Below, in pieces: positions 1 through 5,549 of a stretch of 11,901 nucleotides of DNA (the first letter of the stretch is position 1; each line of letters starts with the position of its first letter). Where the stretch lies: the NCBI GenBank assembly GCA_027335515.1, contig DAHWHT010000044.1, positions 1 through 11,901 of the forward strand, written 5' to 3'. Position numbers and translations under genes: made by a program. Origin of the DNA: Clostridia bacterium (lineage in GTDB: Bacteria > Bacillota_E > RBS10-35 > JAJYVN01). The notes under the pieces are model-generated. The model did no database searches and had not been told where the DNA came from. It was given only the letters and a program-made list of their open reading frames with translations.

Positions 1-382
1 GGTAGACGAAGCACTCCGCGAGGGCGAGACCCGCGCGAGCGCAGCCCTCTACGACCAGCGCGGCCTCCCTGGCGTCGCGCGCCAGGGGCTTCTCACAGAT
101 CACGTGCTTCCCCGCGGCGGCGGCGGCCATGGTCCACTCCGCGTGCGCGGAGTTCGGCAGGGCGATGTAGACCGCGTCGATGTCCGGGTCGGAGATCAGA
201 CGGTCGTAGCCGGCGACGGAGCGGGGGATGGCGTGCCGTTGGGCGAACGCCGCCGCGCGGTCGGCATCACGCGCGGCGACGGCCACCACCTCCCCGCGCG
301 GCGCTGCCTTGACCGCCGGTAGGAACTGAGAGTCTGCAATGAACCCAGCCCCGAGGATGCCCCAGCGAACGCGATCGGCCAA
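1..382 (-). CDS. Gfo/Idh/MocA family NAD(P)-dependent oxidoreductase, N-terminal part (runs off left edge)
   Basis: Seen: reading leftward from a TTG at 382, the frame is open for 127 codons to the window edge. It begins with a Rossmann nucleotide-binding fold (WGILGAGFIAD, residues 7-17) and continues through DIDAVYIALPN (about 68-77) to the family's EKP motif at residues 97-99 (KHVICEKPLARDA), ending in LAECFVY, where relatives have AEAF-Y. Known: members oxidise or reduce sugars, inositols or related polyols with NAD(P); the EKP lysine is at the catalytic site. The C-terminal substrate domain lies outside the window, so the substrate cannot be named. The TTG start is chosen because GGGGAGAGGAG lies at 392-402 with 9-nt spacing and no ATG fits better. 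It lies 91 bp downstream of the aldo/keto reductase on the same strand, suggesting one sugar-catabolic transcript. Confidence 0.93.
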   Translation of the reverse strand, partial: MADRVRWGILGAGFIADSQFLPAVKAAPRGEVVAVAARDADRAAAFAQRHAIPRSVAGYDRLISDPDIDAVYIALPNSAHAEWTMAAAAAGKHVICEKPLARDAREAALVVEGCARAGLALAECFVY

Positions 383-391
383 TCCGTCCCA

Positions 392-402
392 CTCCTCTCC
401 CC
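392..402 (-). promoter_or_regulatory. Ribosome binding site for the Gfo/Idh/MocA gene
   Basis: On the minus strand this reads GGGGAGAGGAG and sits 9 nt before TTG at 382. It decides the unusual TTG start. Confidence 0.7.
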
Positions 403-473
403 GAGGGAGCCGCCGTGTCCCGCTCTGCGGCGCGGCACCCTCCGGGTTCTCTGGGCGCGTGCGGCGGAGGCGT

Positions 474-1406
474 CTAGCCCAGCGTCTCTGCCTCCAGGTT
501 CAACCACCGTACCTCGGACGGGGAGAGCGCGATGTCGTCCACAGCCACGCTGACGCGAAACTCCGCCAGCGTCAGCGGGCCCATGATGGGGAAGGCGGGA
601 AACGATTGATGCAGGACGTAGGCCAGGGCGATCTGCGTCGCGCTGACGCCCCGGGCTGCGGCCAGTGCCCGCGCGCGCCGCAGCCGCTCCCAGTTGTCCT
701 CGGCGTCATACACCCGCACGATGTCGGCATCGTCGGCGCGGTCCGGCGCGTACCGTCCGGTGAAGAAGCCCCCCGCTTGCGCGGACCAGGAGAAGAGCGG
801 CATCTGCGTGTGCCGGTGCCAGGCGAGGCCTTCGGCGTCCAGGGACACGCAGCCCGGCCAGCGCGCCTCCTTGGCCCGCGCCAAGCTGAGGTTCGTGCTG
901 CTGCAGGCGAAGCCCTGGATCCCATGCGTCCGCGCGTAGGCGTTGGCCTGCTCGATGCGCGGGTGGGTCCAGTTCGATGCGCCGATGGCTCGCACCCGAC
1001 CCGCCGCGATGTGTTCGTTCAGGGCCTCCATGATCGGCCCCACCGGCAGGCTCGGGTCATCGCGATGTAGGAGGTACACGTCGATCCTCTCGACCCCCAG
1101 CCGCTCCAAGCTATCACGCAGGTCGGCGGCGATGGCCTTGGGGTTAACCCGCGGGCCGTGCTCGTCGGGGTGGGCCCCCTTGTCGATGAGGAGCACGCGG
1201 TCACGGTTGCCGCTCCGTTGCAGCCACGCGCCGATGGCGCGCTCACTCCGGCCAACCCACTCGCCGCCGTAGTTGTGCGCGGTGTCGATCGCGTTCCCCC
1301 CGGCGGCGACAAACGCGTCCAGGAGCGCCGACGCCTGCTCCATGTTGTCGGGGGTGTAGGCCATCGTCCCCAGCGCCAGGCGCGAGCACCGCCCGATCCC
1401 TGGCAC
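474..1406 (-). CDS. Aldo/keto reductase
   Basis: A cytoplasmic NADPH-type oxidoreductase with a TIM-barrel fold. Seen: 310 residues from GTG at 1406, with the catalytic tetrad in order: Asp41 and Tyr46 (AIDTAHNYGGE), Lys76 (LIDKGAH) and His114 (VYLLHRDD). These are followed by the IGASNW segment (about 140-146), and a bulky FSWSAQAGGFF segment (about 184-194) stands where relatives carry the SPLA-GLL-like loop that contacts the cofactor. The length is normal for the family. The start is uncertain: GTG 1406 has no ribosome site and would lose the usual N-terminal strand (RY-xx-PG). The in-frame codons LRYAEVPG begin at CTG 1421, 11 nt after GGAAGGA (1433-1439), so the true protein may start at 1421 or there may be a small frameshift from ATG at 1429. 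The gene lies between the GH51 stump and the Gfo/Idh gene with gaps of about 90 bp, suggesting reduction or oxidation of a sugar-derived carbonyl. The substrate is unknown. Confidence 0.92.
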   Translation of the reverse strand: MPGIGRCSRLALGTMAYTPDNMEQASALLDAFVAAGGNAIDTAHNYGGEWVGRSERAIGAWLQRSGNRDRVLLIDKGAHPDEHGPRVNPKAIAADLRDSLERLGVERIDVYLLHRDDPSLPVGPIMEALNEHIAAGRVRAIGASNWTHPRIEQANAYARTHGIQGFACSSTNLSLARAKEARWPGCVSLDAEGLAWHRHTQMPLFSWSAQAGGFFTGRYAPDRADDADIVRVYDAEDNWERLRRARALAAARGVSATQIALAYVLHQSFPAFPIMGPLTLAEFRVSVAVDDIALSPSEVRWLNLEAETLG

Positions 1407-1514
1407 CTCGGCGTACCGCAGGCTCGCATCCGTCCTTCCGTGTGGAACCTGATGGCCGGCAGGGGACGGCCCACGCCTGCGATGCGCTGGCCGCCAGGCT
1501 GCGCGGGCAGGGAC

Positions 1515-1928
1515 CTACTCGACCTTGAGGACGACCACCGACTTGGCCGGTAAGACCGCCTCCACGGCGCCCCCCTCGACGCGCACGGCCGCGAACGCCC
1601 GTGGCTCCACGGCGGTGGCGGCCGCAAAGGTGTTGTGGGCGTTGATGGTGGCGGCGGTCAGCACGCGGCCGCTCACCCGCCGTGGTTGCACTCCAGGCAG
1701 TTCGCAGCGCAGGGGCGCCTCCGCGTCCGGGTCGCAGTTGCAGATCGAGACGTGCAGCCGGCCCGCATCGTCCACCGACGCCGAGGCGTGCAGGGTCGGC
1801 AGGCCCGGCTCCGCCCCGCACGGGCCGCATGCGACCTCACTGGGTAGCAGCGTGGCGTTCTGGTGCACGCGGTACATCGCAAACACGTGGTGGGTGGGCG
1901 TCAGCAGCATCTCCGCCGCGCCCTCCCT
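1515..1928 (-). pseudogene. GH51 alpha-L-arabinofuranosidase, C-terminal fragment only
   Basis: Known: GH51 enzymes release terminal arabinose from arabinans and arabinoxylans. They have a catalytic TIM barrel followed by a C-terminal beta-sandwich. Seen: the frame ending at 1515 carries the hallmark end of the barrel (MLLTPTHHVFAMYRVHQ, beginning near 1910). The C-terminal domain follows, with SASVDDAGRLHVS, VSGRVLTAATINAHNTF and the terminal PAKSVVVLKVE, all close to GH51 consensus. Upstream of about 1928 the same frame becomes Arg/Pro/Gly-rich and matches nothing in the family. The roughly 350 residues that hold the acid/base and nucleophile glutamates are therefore missing and not seen elsewhere in the window. 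It cannot be catalytic. It heads the minus-strand sugar cluster, 94 bp before the longest plausible start of the reductase. The exact breakpoint between about 1913 and 1950 is not certain. Confidence 0.82.
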
Positions 1929-2368
1929 CCCTTGATCACACACCAGGCCGGTGCTGCTGTCCAGACGCCGAACGGAGCGCGGGGTGGCCGTCACGGCGCC
2001 CCACTCCGCCCGCCGCCGGGGCCGCGGTGCTTCCCCCACAGACCAGGGGGCATCCCTGCGCGTGGGGACCGGGGGAACGCGCCTCTCAGCACCGGACGCG
2101 TTGCGCCGCGTGGCGCTGGCGGGATGCATGCGCCCCCCGCGGGTCGCAGCCTCCGCCTCCTTCGACCCCCTCCAACCTCCCAACGGCTGTCAGACACGGT
2201 AGAACCGACGCGCCCACGGAGCCGGGCCGGGGTGGCCCCGGGGCGCGGGCCACGTCACGGATCGTCGGCATCGCTGGTGCTGGCGGAGGGAACGCGCAGC
2301 CACCGGTTGCCCGGCCTCCGCACCGTCCCGCTCGACCAGGTTTTCGCCCCTTTCGGATCCGGAGTGGC

Positions 2369-2389
2369 CCGGTGGCGGCGGGCCACCGG
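2369..2389. repeat. Inverted repeat, 8-bp stem
   Basis: CCGGTGGC and GCCACCGG pair perfectly around a 5-base loop (GGCGG). No T-tract follows, so a terminator role is not supported. Confidence 0.5.
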
Positions 2390-2537
2390 CTCTTTCGCCA
2401 CCATGGCCGTGCCGACCCCTCCGCGCAACGCTCCGGCCCGGCGCTGGCCCCCCCCGGTGGGGCCGGGAGCCCGCGCAACGCGCCGCCACAGACCGGGGGC
2501 CAGCCTGATGGGGCGGGCCGCCCCGCCCATCATAGCC

Positions 2538-2564
2538 GCTACGGCGGTTGGCGAGGCGTCTGCC
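2538..2564. repeat. 27-bp direct repeat, copy 1
   Basis: Core GCGGTTGGCGAGGCGTC. It matches copy 2 at 25 of 27 positions, with start-to-start spacing of 72 bp. Confidence 0.75.
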
Positions 2565-2609
2565 CCCCTGGTGCCGGCCGCCGGCTGCGATACCTGGATG
2601 CCCAGCAGG

Positions 2610-2636
2610 GCTGCGGCGGTTGGCGAGGCGTCCGCC
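2610..2636. repeat. 27-bp direct repeat, copy 2
   Basis: Second copy of the repeat at 2538, differing at 2613 and 2632. No third copy is seen at a 72-bp step on either side. Confidence 0.75.
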
Positions 2637-2670
2637 ACCCCAGGTGGGGCTGGGCAAGAGACGTGTGGCG

Positions 2671-2714
2671 GGATGCGCGGACGCAGGCCGCGCATCCGTC
2701 GCGGGACGGATGCG
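2671..2714 (+). promoter_or_regulatory. Two overlapping, mutually exclusive hairpins (attenuator-like)
   Basis: Segment 1 (GGATGCGCGG, 2671-2680) pairs perfectly with 2688-2697 around a 7-base loop. Segment 2 (CGCATCCGTC, 2691-2700) pairs perfectly over 10 bp with 2705-2714 around a GCGG loop. Because 2691-2697 is used in both stems, only one can form at a time. This is the geometry of leader attenuators, and it lies 115 bp before the start of the ABC transporter remnant. No U-run follows the second hairpin, so classical intrinsic termination is not evident. The regulatory role is inference. Confidence 0.4.
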
Positions 2715-2814
2715 GACTCCATCCTCTGCCGGTCGGCAGGCCGGATCCCCCGTGGTAGCGTCACGGAAGACTGGGGCCAGGAAAGCCCGGGGATGGGCCG
2801 TCCGCGCAGTATGT

Positions 2815-2822
2815 GGAGGTGA
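2815..2822 (+). promoter_or_regulatory. Ribosome binding site of the ABC transporter remnant
   Basis: GGAGGTGA lies 6 nt before TTG at 2829. This strong site fixes the ancestral start of the deleted gene. Confidence 0.7.
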
Positions 2823-2828
2823 CGCCGC

Positions 2829-3502
2829 TTGGCGCGACCAGCAGTGGCCCATGCGCTCCTGCCGGCTCAGGCCAGGGCCCGCCCGTCCGCTCGCGAGGCG
2901 CTGCGCATTCTCTGGCCGCATGTGCGCAGGCACTGGTGGCTTCCCGCCATCACCCTGGTGACGCCTTGGCGAAGCTGCTCCTCGCGCTCTACCCGCCGCA
3001 GGCCGGGGAGATCATGTGGGACGGCCGCCCGCAAGGCGAGGTGCCGCTCGCCCTCTGGCGCGCGCGCATCGCCTACCTCCCCCAGGAGGCCTTCTTGATC
3101 GACGCCAGTGTCGCCGACAACCTGCGCCTGGGCGCGCCCGGTGCGGCGGAAAGCGATCTCCGCGCCGCGCTGGCTCGGGTCGGCCTCCCCGCAGACCCGG
3201 GCTTTCTCGCCATGCACGCCGGTGAGCGCGGCAAACGCCTGTCCGGCGGCCAGCGCTTGCGGCTTGGCCTGGCGCGCGCCCTGCTCTCCGACGCGCGCCT
3301 CTGGATCCTCGACGAGCCGAGCGCGGCGCTGGACCCGGAAGCCACGGCGACGCTGCGGCGCACGCTGCGGGGACTCCAGGGTACGCACACGGTCATTGTG
3401 ATCTCGCATAGCAGGGACCTGATCGCGGGCGCGGACCGCGTCGTCCGCGTGGCGGATGGAACGCTCACACCCGCCAGCGTACCGGCGGGAGCCGACGCGT
3501 GA
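2829..3502 (+). pseudogene. ABC exporter half-transporter with internal deletion (membrane domain and Walker A lost)
   Basis: Known: fused exporters of this class have a six-helix membrane domain of about 300 residues followed by an ATPase domain. Seen: translation from TTG 2829 gives a typical exporter N-terminus (SAREALRILWPHVRRHWWLP, residues 20-39, the approach to helix 1). At about 2960-2966 the homology jumps, in a different frame, to LAKLLLALYPPQAGEI, which normally follows directly after Walker A. The rest of the ATPase domain is present to the stop at 3500: Q-loop (AYLPQEAFL), signature (LSGGQRLRLGLARALL), Walker B with D-loop (LWILDEPSAALD) and H-switch (VIVISHS). The membrane domain, linker and GxxGxGKS are gone, roughly 350-400 residues, and the two ends are out of frame. 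The product could neither span the membrane nor bind ATP normally. The transported substrate cannot be told. Nothing in the neighbourhood supplies the lost part. Confidence 0.85.
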
Positions 3503-3758
3503 GGGGGGCCTGCGGGCGCCGCAGCGTCGTCCGCGCGGGGGACGGCGCCATGTTGCGGATGGCCGAAACGAACAGGCGCTCCCGCACCGAGCCGTGCGGC
3601 GCCTGCGCGGCACTGCGCTCTCTGCGCGCTGTCCGCTGGAACGGCCGGTACGGTGCCCCGGGCGGACCCTGGCTCCGTGTGGCAGCCTCCGCCACGACCC
3701 CCACAGGTTTGCGTCACGCCCCTCCGCGGGTCTCAGAGAACAGCCCTGCCGCGACCGG

Positions 3759-3792
3759 CGGTGCTGCCCCGGAGCCGACCGGGGCAGCACCG
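3759..3792. repeat. Perfect 14-bp inverted repeat (strong hairpin)
   Basis: CGGTGCTGCCCCGG and its exact complement flank a 6-base loop (AGCCGA). The right arm overlaps a tandem 11-bp duplication (ACCGGGGCAGC, twice, 3778-3799). There is no T-run on either strand. It may be a GC-rich terminator-like structure or a mobile palindromic repeat. Confidence 0.6.
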
Positions 3793-3803
3793 GGGCAGCA
3801 CTG

Positions 3804-3820
3804 CGGCAGAACAGCTGCCG
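3804..3820. repeat. 6-bp stem-loop next to the 14-bp hairpin
   Basis: CGGCAG pairs with CTGCCG around a 5-base loop, 11 bases after the larger hairpin. The two may act as one structured element. Confidence 0.4.
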
Positions 3821-4370
3821 ACCCGTGGCCCGTGCCGGTGCGACTCACGGCTGGTCCGGCGTGGGTCCAGCGCACACGGTCCAGCGAGGTGTAGCTCTGC
3901 CACCGTGGCCCCTTCCGGGCCAGGCGCAACCACACGGGGCGCAGCGAGTAATTGGTGTTCTTCTTGCCGGTATTGGTTTTGGTCAGCAGCTGGTTGCCGA
4001 TTAGACCACTCGGAGCCGAACTGGAGGTGGGCCCGGAGGAACTCCAGCCGGGTCCCGGAGCGATCTGTACCTGCTGGTGGATGGCGTTCTCTCCGCTGAG
4101 TTCGCTGGTTACGGCGGCCGCCTGATCGGAGAGGCCACCCGCCGCGATCGGGCCGACCTTCGCCCACTGGCTGAGGTAGGGGCAGTTCACGTTCGCCAGC
4201 AGCGTAACCCGGCACGTGAACTGGGCCTGCCGTGCCGTGCTGCCAGACCCCGCGAACACGCAGTTCGTGGTCGGGTCCCACAGGTCTGCGCCTCCGGCGG
4301 TGATCGCGCATGTGCCCGAAGGCCCTGCCGCGAAAGCCCCCTTGGCCGGGGAGGTGGCCGCCGCCCTTCA

Positions 4371-5011
4371 GACCACCATGTCGATCACTTGACTCGGTTC
4401 CGCCGCGACCCTGCACTGAGATGAACAGGCGACTCGCTGCTCGACATCGCCGGGTTCCGCGGGGGTCGGTTCGGGTGGGCTAGCTAGAGCCGGTGGGCGT
4501 CCAGGTCGCAGCGGGTGCGCGATCACATCGGCGCGCTCGGACTCCAGGTTGATTCCCGTCTCGCCCTGCCCCCTCCGCCGGAAATTGCCTAAACGCTGCC
4601 CTCGACATGCGGAATACGTCACTTGAGGTTTGCCGCTACCCATAAGTCCTGGAGACCCAACATCTGGTCCCCATAGCGGATGCCGAGCGCAATATGTGGG
4701 GCCTTGACGCCCCCGCAGCATTCGCGGTCGAGATGTGGGTAGCGATGGGCACTTGCGGCCCCCCTGCCGGCAAGAGGCGGGGTCTGTGCACCGAACCTCA
4801 GCCCCGCCTCCGGCCACCCACCGAACAGGGTCCGCCGGGGCGTGGCCGGCTCGCTACAGAAAGGGAGGCGCTGAACACTTGTGGCCGCAGGTGGGTGCGC
4901 TGAGTTCACGCAACTCGCATCCGGCTTTCACGTGCGACTCATCTCCGGGCGGGATAGTGGGGCGAACGGCGGTGAGCCCGCACCCCGGGCCCGCCGACAC
5001 CCCCCAAGTGG
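4371..5011. other. Non-coding interval before the repeat-protein gene
   Basis: I see no gene here. A minus-strand frame covers 4371-4817 upstream of the TGA at 4368, but its product is Arg/Pro/Gly-rich and lacks any motif. Frames on the plus strand are equally uninformative. No tRNA, riboswitch or convincing sigma-70 promoter is visible. The promoter of the downstream secreted protein presumably lies in the last 150 bases. Confidence 0.5.
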
Positions 5012-5020
5012 AAGGAGGTG
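5012..5020 (+). promoter_or_regulatory. Strong ribosome binding site of the repeat protein
   Basis: AAGGAGGTG, close to the ideal anti-16S match, lies 5 nt before ATG 5026. It is the best such site in the window and implies high expression. Confidence 0.8.
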
Positions 5021-5025
5021 GGTAT

Positions 5026-5301
5026 ATGCCCAAGCAGCGTATCCTGGCGGCCGTCGGCACGGCCCTGCTGCTCGGCAGCGGCCTGACAGCAGTGATCGCC
5101 AGTAGCGGCGGCAGTGCTTTCGCGGCCGGTCAACCCCCGACGATGAGCCAGTTGCGAAGCGGCGCGCAGTCTGCTGCCGACGCGCAGTCCGGCCCCAATG
5201 TGCAGTCTGGTCTCAACGTCCAGTCCGGCCCCAATGTGCAAGGGGGCCCGCCCGACGCAACGCTGTCCCATCCGGCACACGTGGAGGCCGACGGGAACTA
5301 G
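5026..5301 (+). CDS. Small secreted protein with hexapeptide repeats
   Basis: The family is not recognised. Seen: 91 residues beginning with a clear signal peptide: basic start (MPKQR), hydrophobic core (about 6-25) and a Sec cleavage motif SAFA before AGQPP, cleaving near residue 34. The mature part is only about 57 residues, Gln/Ser/Gly/Pro/Asn-rich, with three tandem QSG(P/L)NV hexapeptides (residues 54-71) and a partial fourth (QGGP). It has no cysteine and no membrane anchor, and ends in a His-containing acidic tail (HPAHVEADGN). It is probably disordered once exported. The start is secured by AAGGAGGTG with 5-nt spacing. Two hairpins follow the stop, then the MurE-like ligase 248 bp downstream on the same strand. 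A cell-surface or secreted peptide role is possible, but no function can be assigned. Confidence 0.8.
   Translation: MPKQRILAAVGTALLLGSGLTAVIASSGGSAFAAGQPPTMSQLRSGAQSAADAQSGPNVQSGLNVQSGPNVQGGPPDATLSHPAHVEADGN
5185..5238 (+). repeat. Three tandem 18-bp repeats inside the secreted-protein gene
   Basis: Units at 5185, 5203 and 5221 each encode QSG(P/L)NV. Units 1 and 3 are identical at the DNA level, while unit 2 differs at several positions. This indicates recent duplication or gene conversion. Confidence 0.85.
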
Positions 5302-5310
5302 CTCGGGTAT

Positions 5311-5330
5311 CCGGCCGATCCGATGGCCGG
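5311..5330 (+). other. Hairpin just after the repeat-protein stop
   Basis: CCGGCC and GGCCGG pair perfectly around GATCCGAT, 10 bases after the stop codon. Without a T-run it is only a weak terminator candidate, but it may protect the 3' end of the message. Confidence 0.35.
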
Positions 5331-5356
5331 TCGGGCGGCGGGGAAGGGCGGGATAA

Positions 5357-5383
5357 GCGGACTGCCCACCGAGGGCGGTCCGC
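5357..5383 (+). terminator. Putative terminator-like hairpin between the repeat protein and the MurE-like gene
   Basis: GCGGACTGCCC pairs with GGGCGGTCCGC through 11 positions with a single G-U pair and a 5-base loop (ACCGA). A C-rich stretch rather than a T-run follows, so factor-independent termination is uncertain. It would separate the secreted-protein transcript from the ligase gene. Confidence 0.4.
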
Positions 5384-5534
5384 CGCCCACCCCCTGGTCT
5401 CGCCAGGCTACCCGTTGCCGGGGGGACCGAGCACGGAGACCGCCCCGCGACCGACAAGCACCGGCCCCTACGGACGTCTGCGTACAGACCCGGCACTTGT
5501 GGCGCGAGCCGCCGCGAGGGCATTGTGCCTTCTC

Positions 5535-5542
5535 GGGGAGGG
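5535..5542 (+). promoter_or_regulatory. Ribosome binding site of the MurE-like gene
   Basis: GGGGAGGG lies 7 nt before GTG 5550. It supports that start over in-frame codons further upstream, which would add about 45 residues of low-information sequence. Confidence 0.65.
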
Positions 5543-5549
5543 CAGTCGC

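Larger units (their letters stand above)
1929..2828. other. GC-rich non-coding, decayed interval
   Basis: I find no credible gene in these 900 bases. Open frames on both strands are Arg/Pro/Gly/Ala-rich with no recognisable domain, the usual artefact of GC-rich DNA. The interval does hold structure: hairpins at 2369-2389 (8-bp stem) and 2446-2464 (6-bp stem), a 27-bp direct repeat at 2538 and 2610, and the overlapping hairpins at 2671-2714. It joins two broken genes (GH51 to the left, ABC transporter to the right), which suggests an area of repeated deletion. Confidence 0.6.
3714..4367 (-). pseudogene. Unidentified cysteine-containing protein frame, 5' end missing
   Basis: I do not recognise this family. 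Seen: reading leftward, the frame is open from just after a TGA at 4368-4370 to a TGA at 3714. The first part (GTCAITAGGADLWDPTTNC, then FTCRVTLLANVNCPYLSQW) has balanced composition, four cysteines within about 45 codons and G/C-biased third positions, so it looks genuinely coding. A Ser/Thr/Asn-rich stretch follows (WSSSGPTSSSAPSGL, NTGKKNTNYSL). The last 45 codons cross a strong hairpin and become low in information. Paired cysteines and the Ser/Thr-rich composition suggest an exported or surface protein. There is no signal peptide, ribosome site or convincing start; the first possible one is GTG at 4259, in the middle of the good region. I therefore treat it as a 5'-truncated remnant. A real gene starting at a rare codon, or a readthrough across the TGA, are alternatives. 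Confidence 0.45.

Noticed and set aside
2538..2636. CRISPR-like repeat and spacer
   Set aside because: Only two imperfect copies, no third unit at the 72-bp step, and no cas genes.
1682..2822. Long overlapping open frames on the plus strand
   Set aside because: Composition is Arg/Pro/Gly/Ala-rich, no ribosome site or motif is present, and they run antisense to the GH51 fragment. Typical GC-rich artefacts.
4368..4817. 149-codon minus-strand frame as a gene
   Set aside because: No domain and biased composition. Its only interest is that it is in frame with the cysteine-containing remnant across a TGA.
4905..4945. Minus-strand text resembling group II intron domain V (GTCGCACGTGAAAGCCGGATGCGAG)-like words
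   Set aside because: The pieces are in the wrong order for a domain V helix, only about 5 bp pair, and there is no intron-encoded protein nearby.
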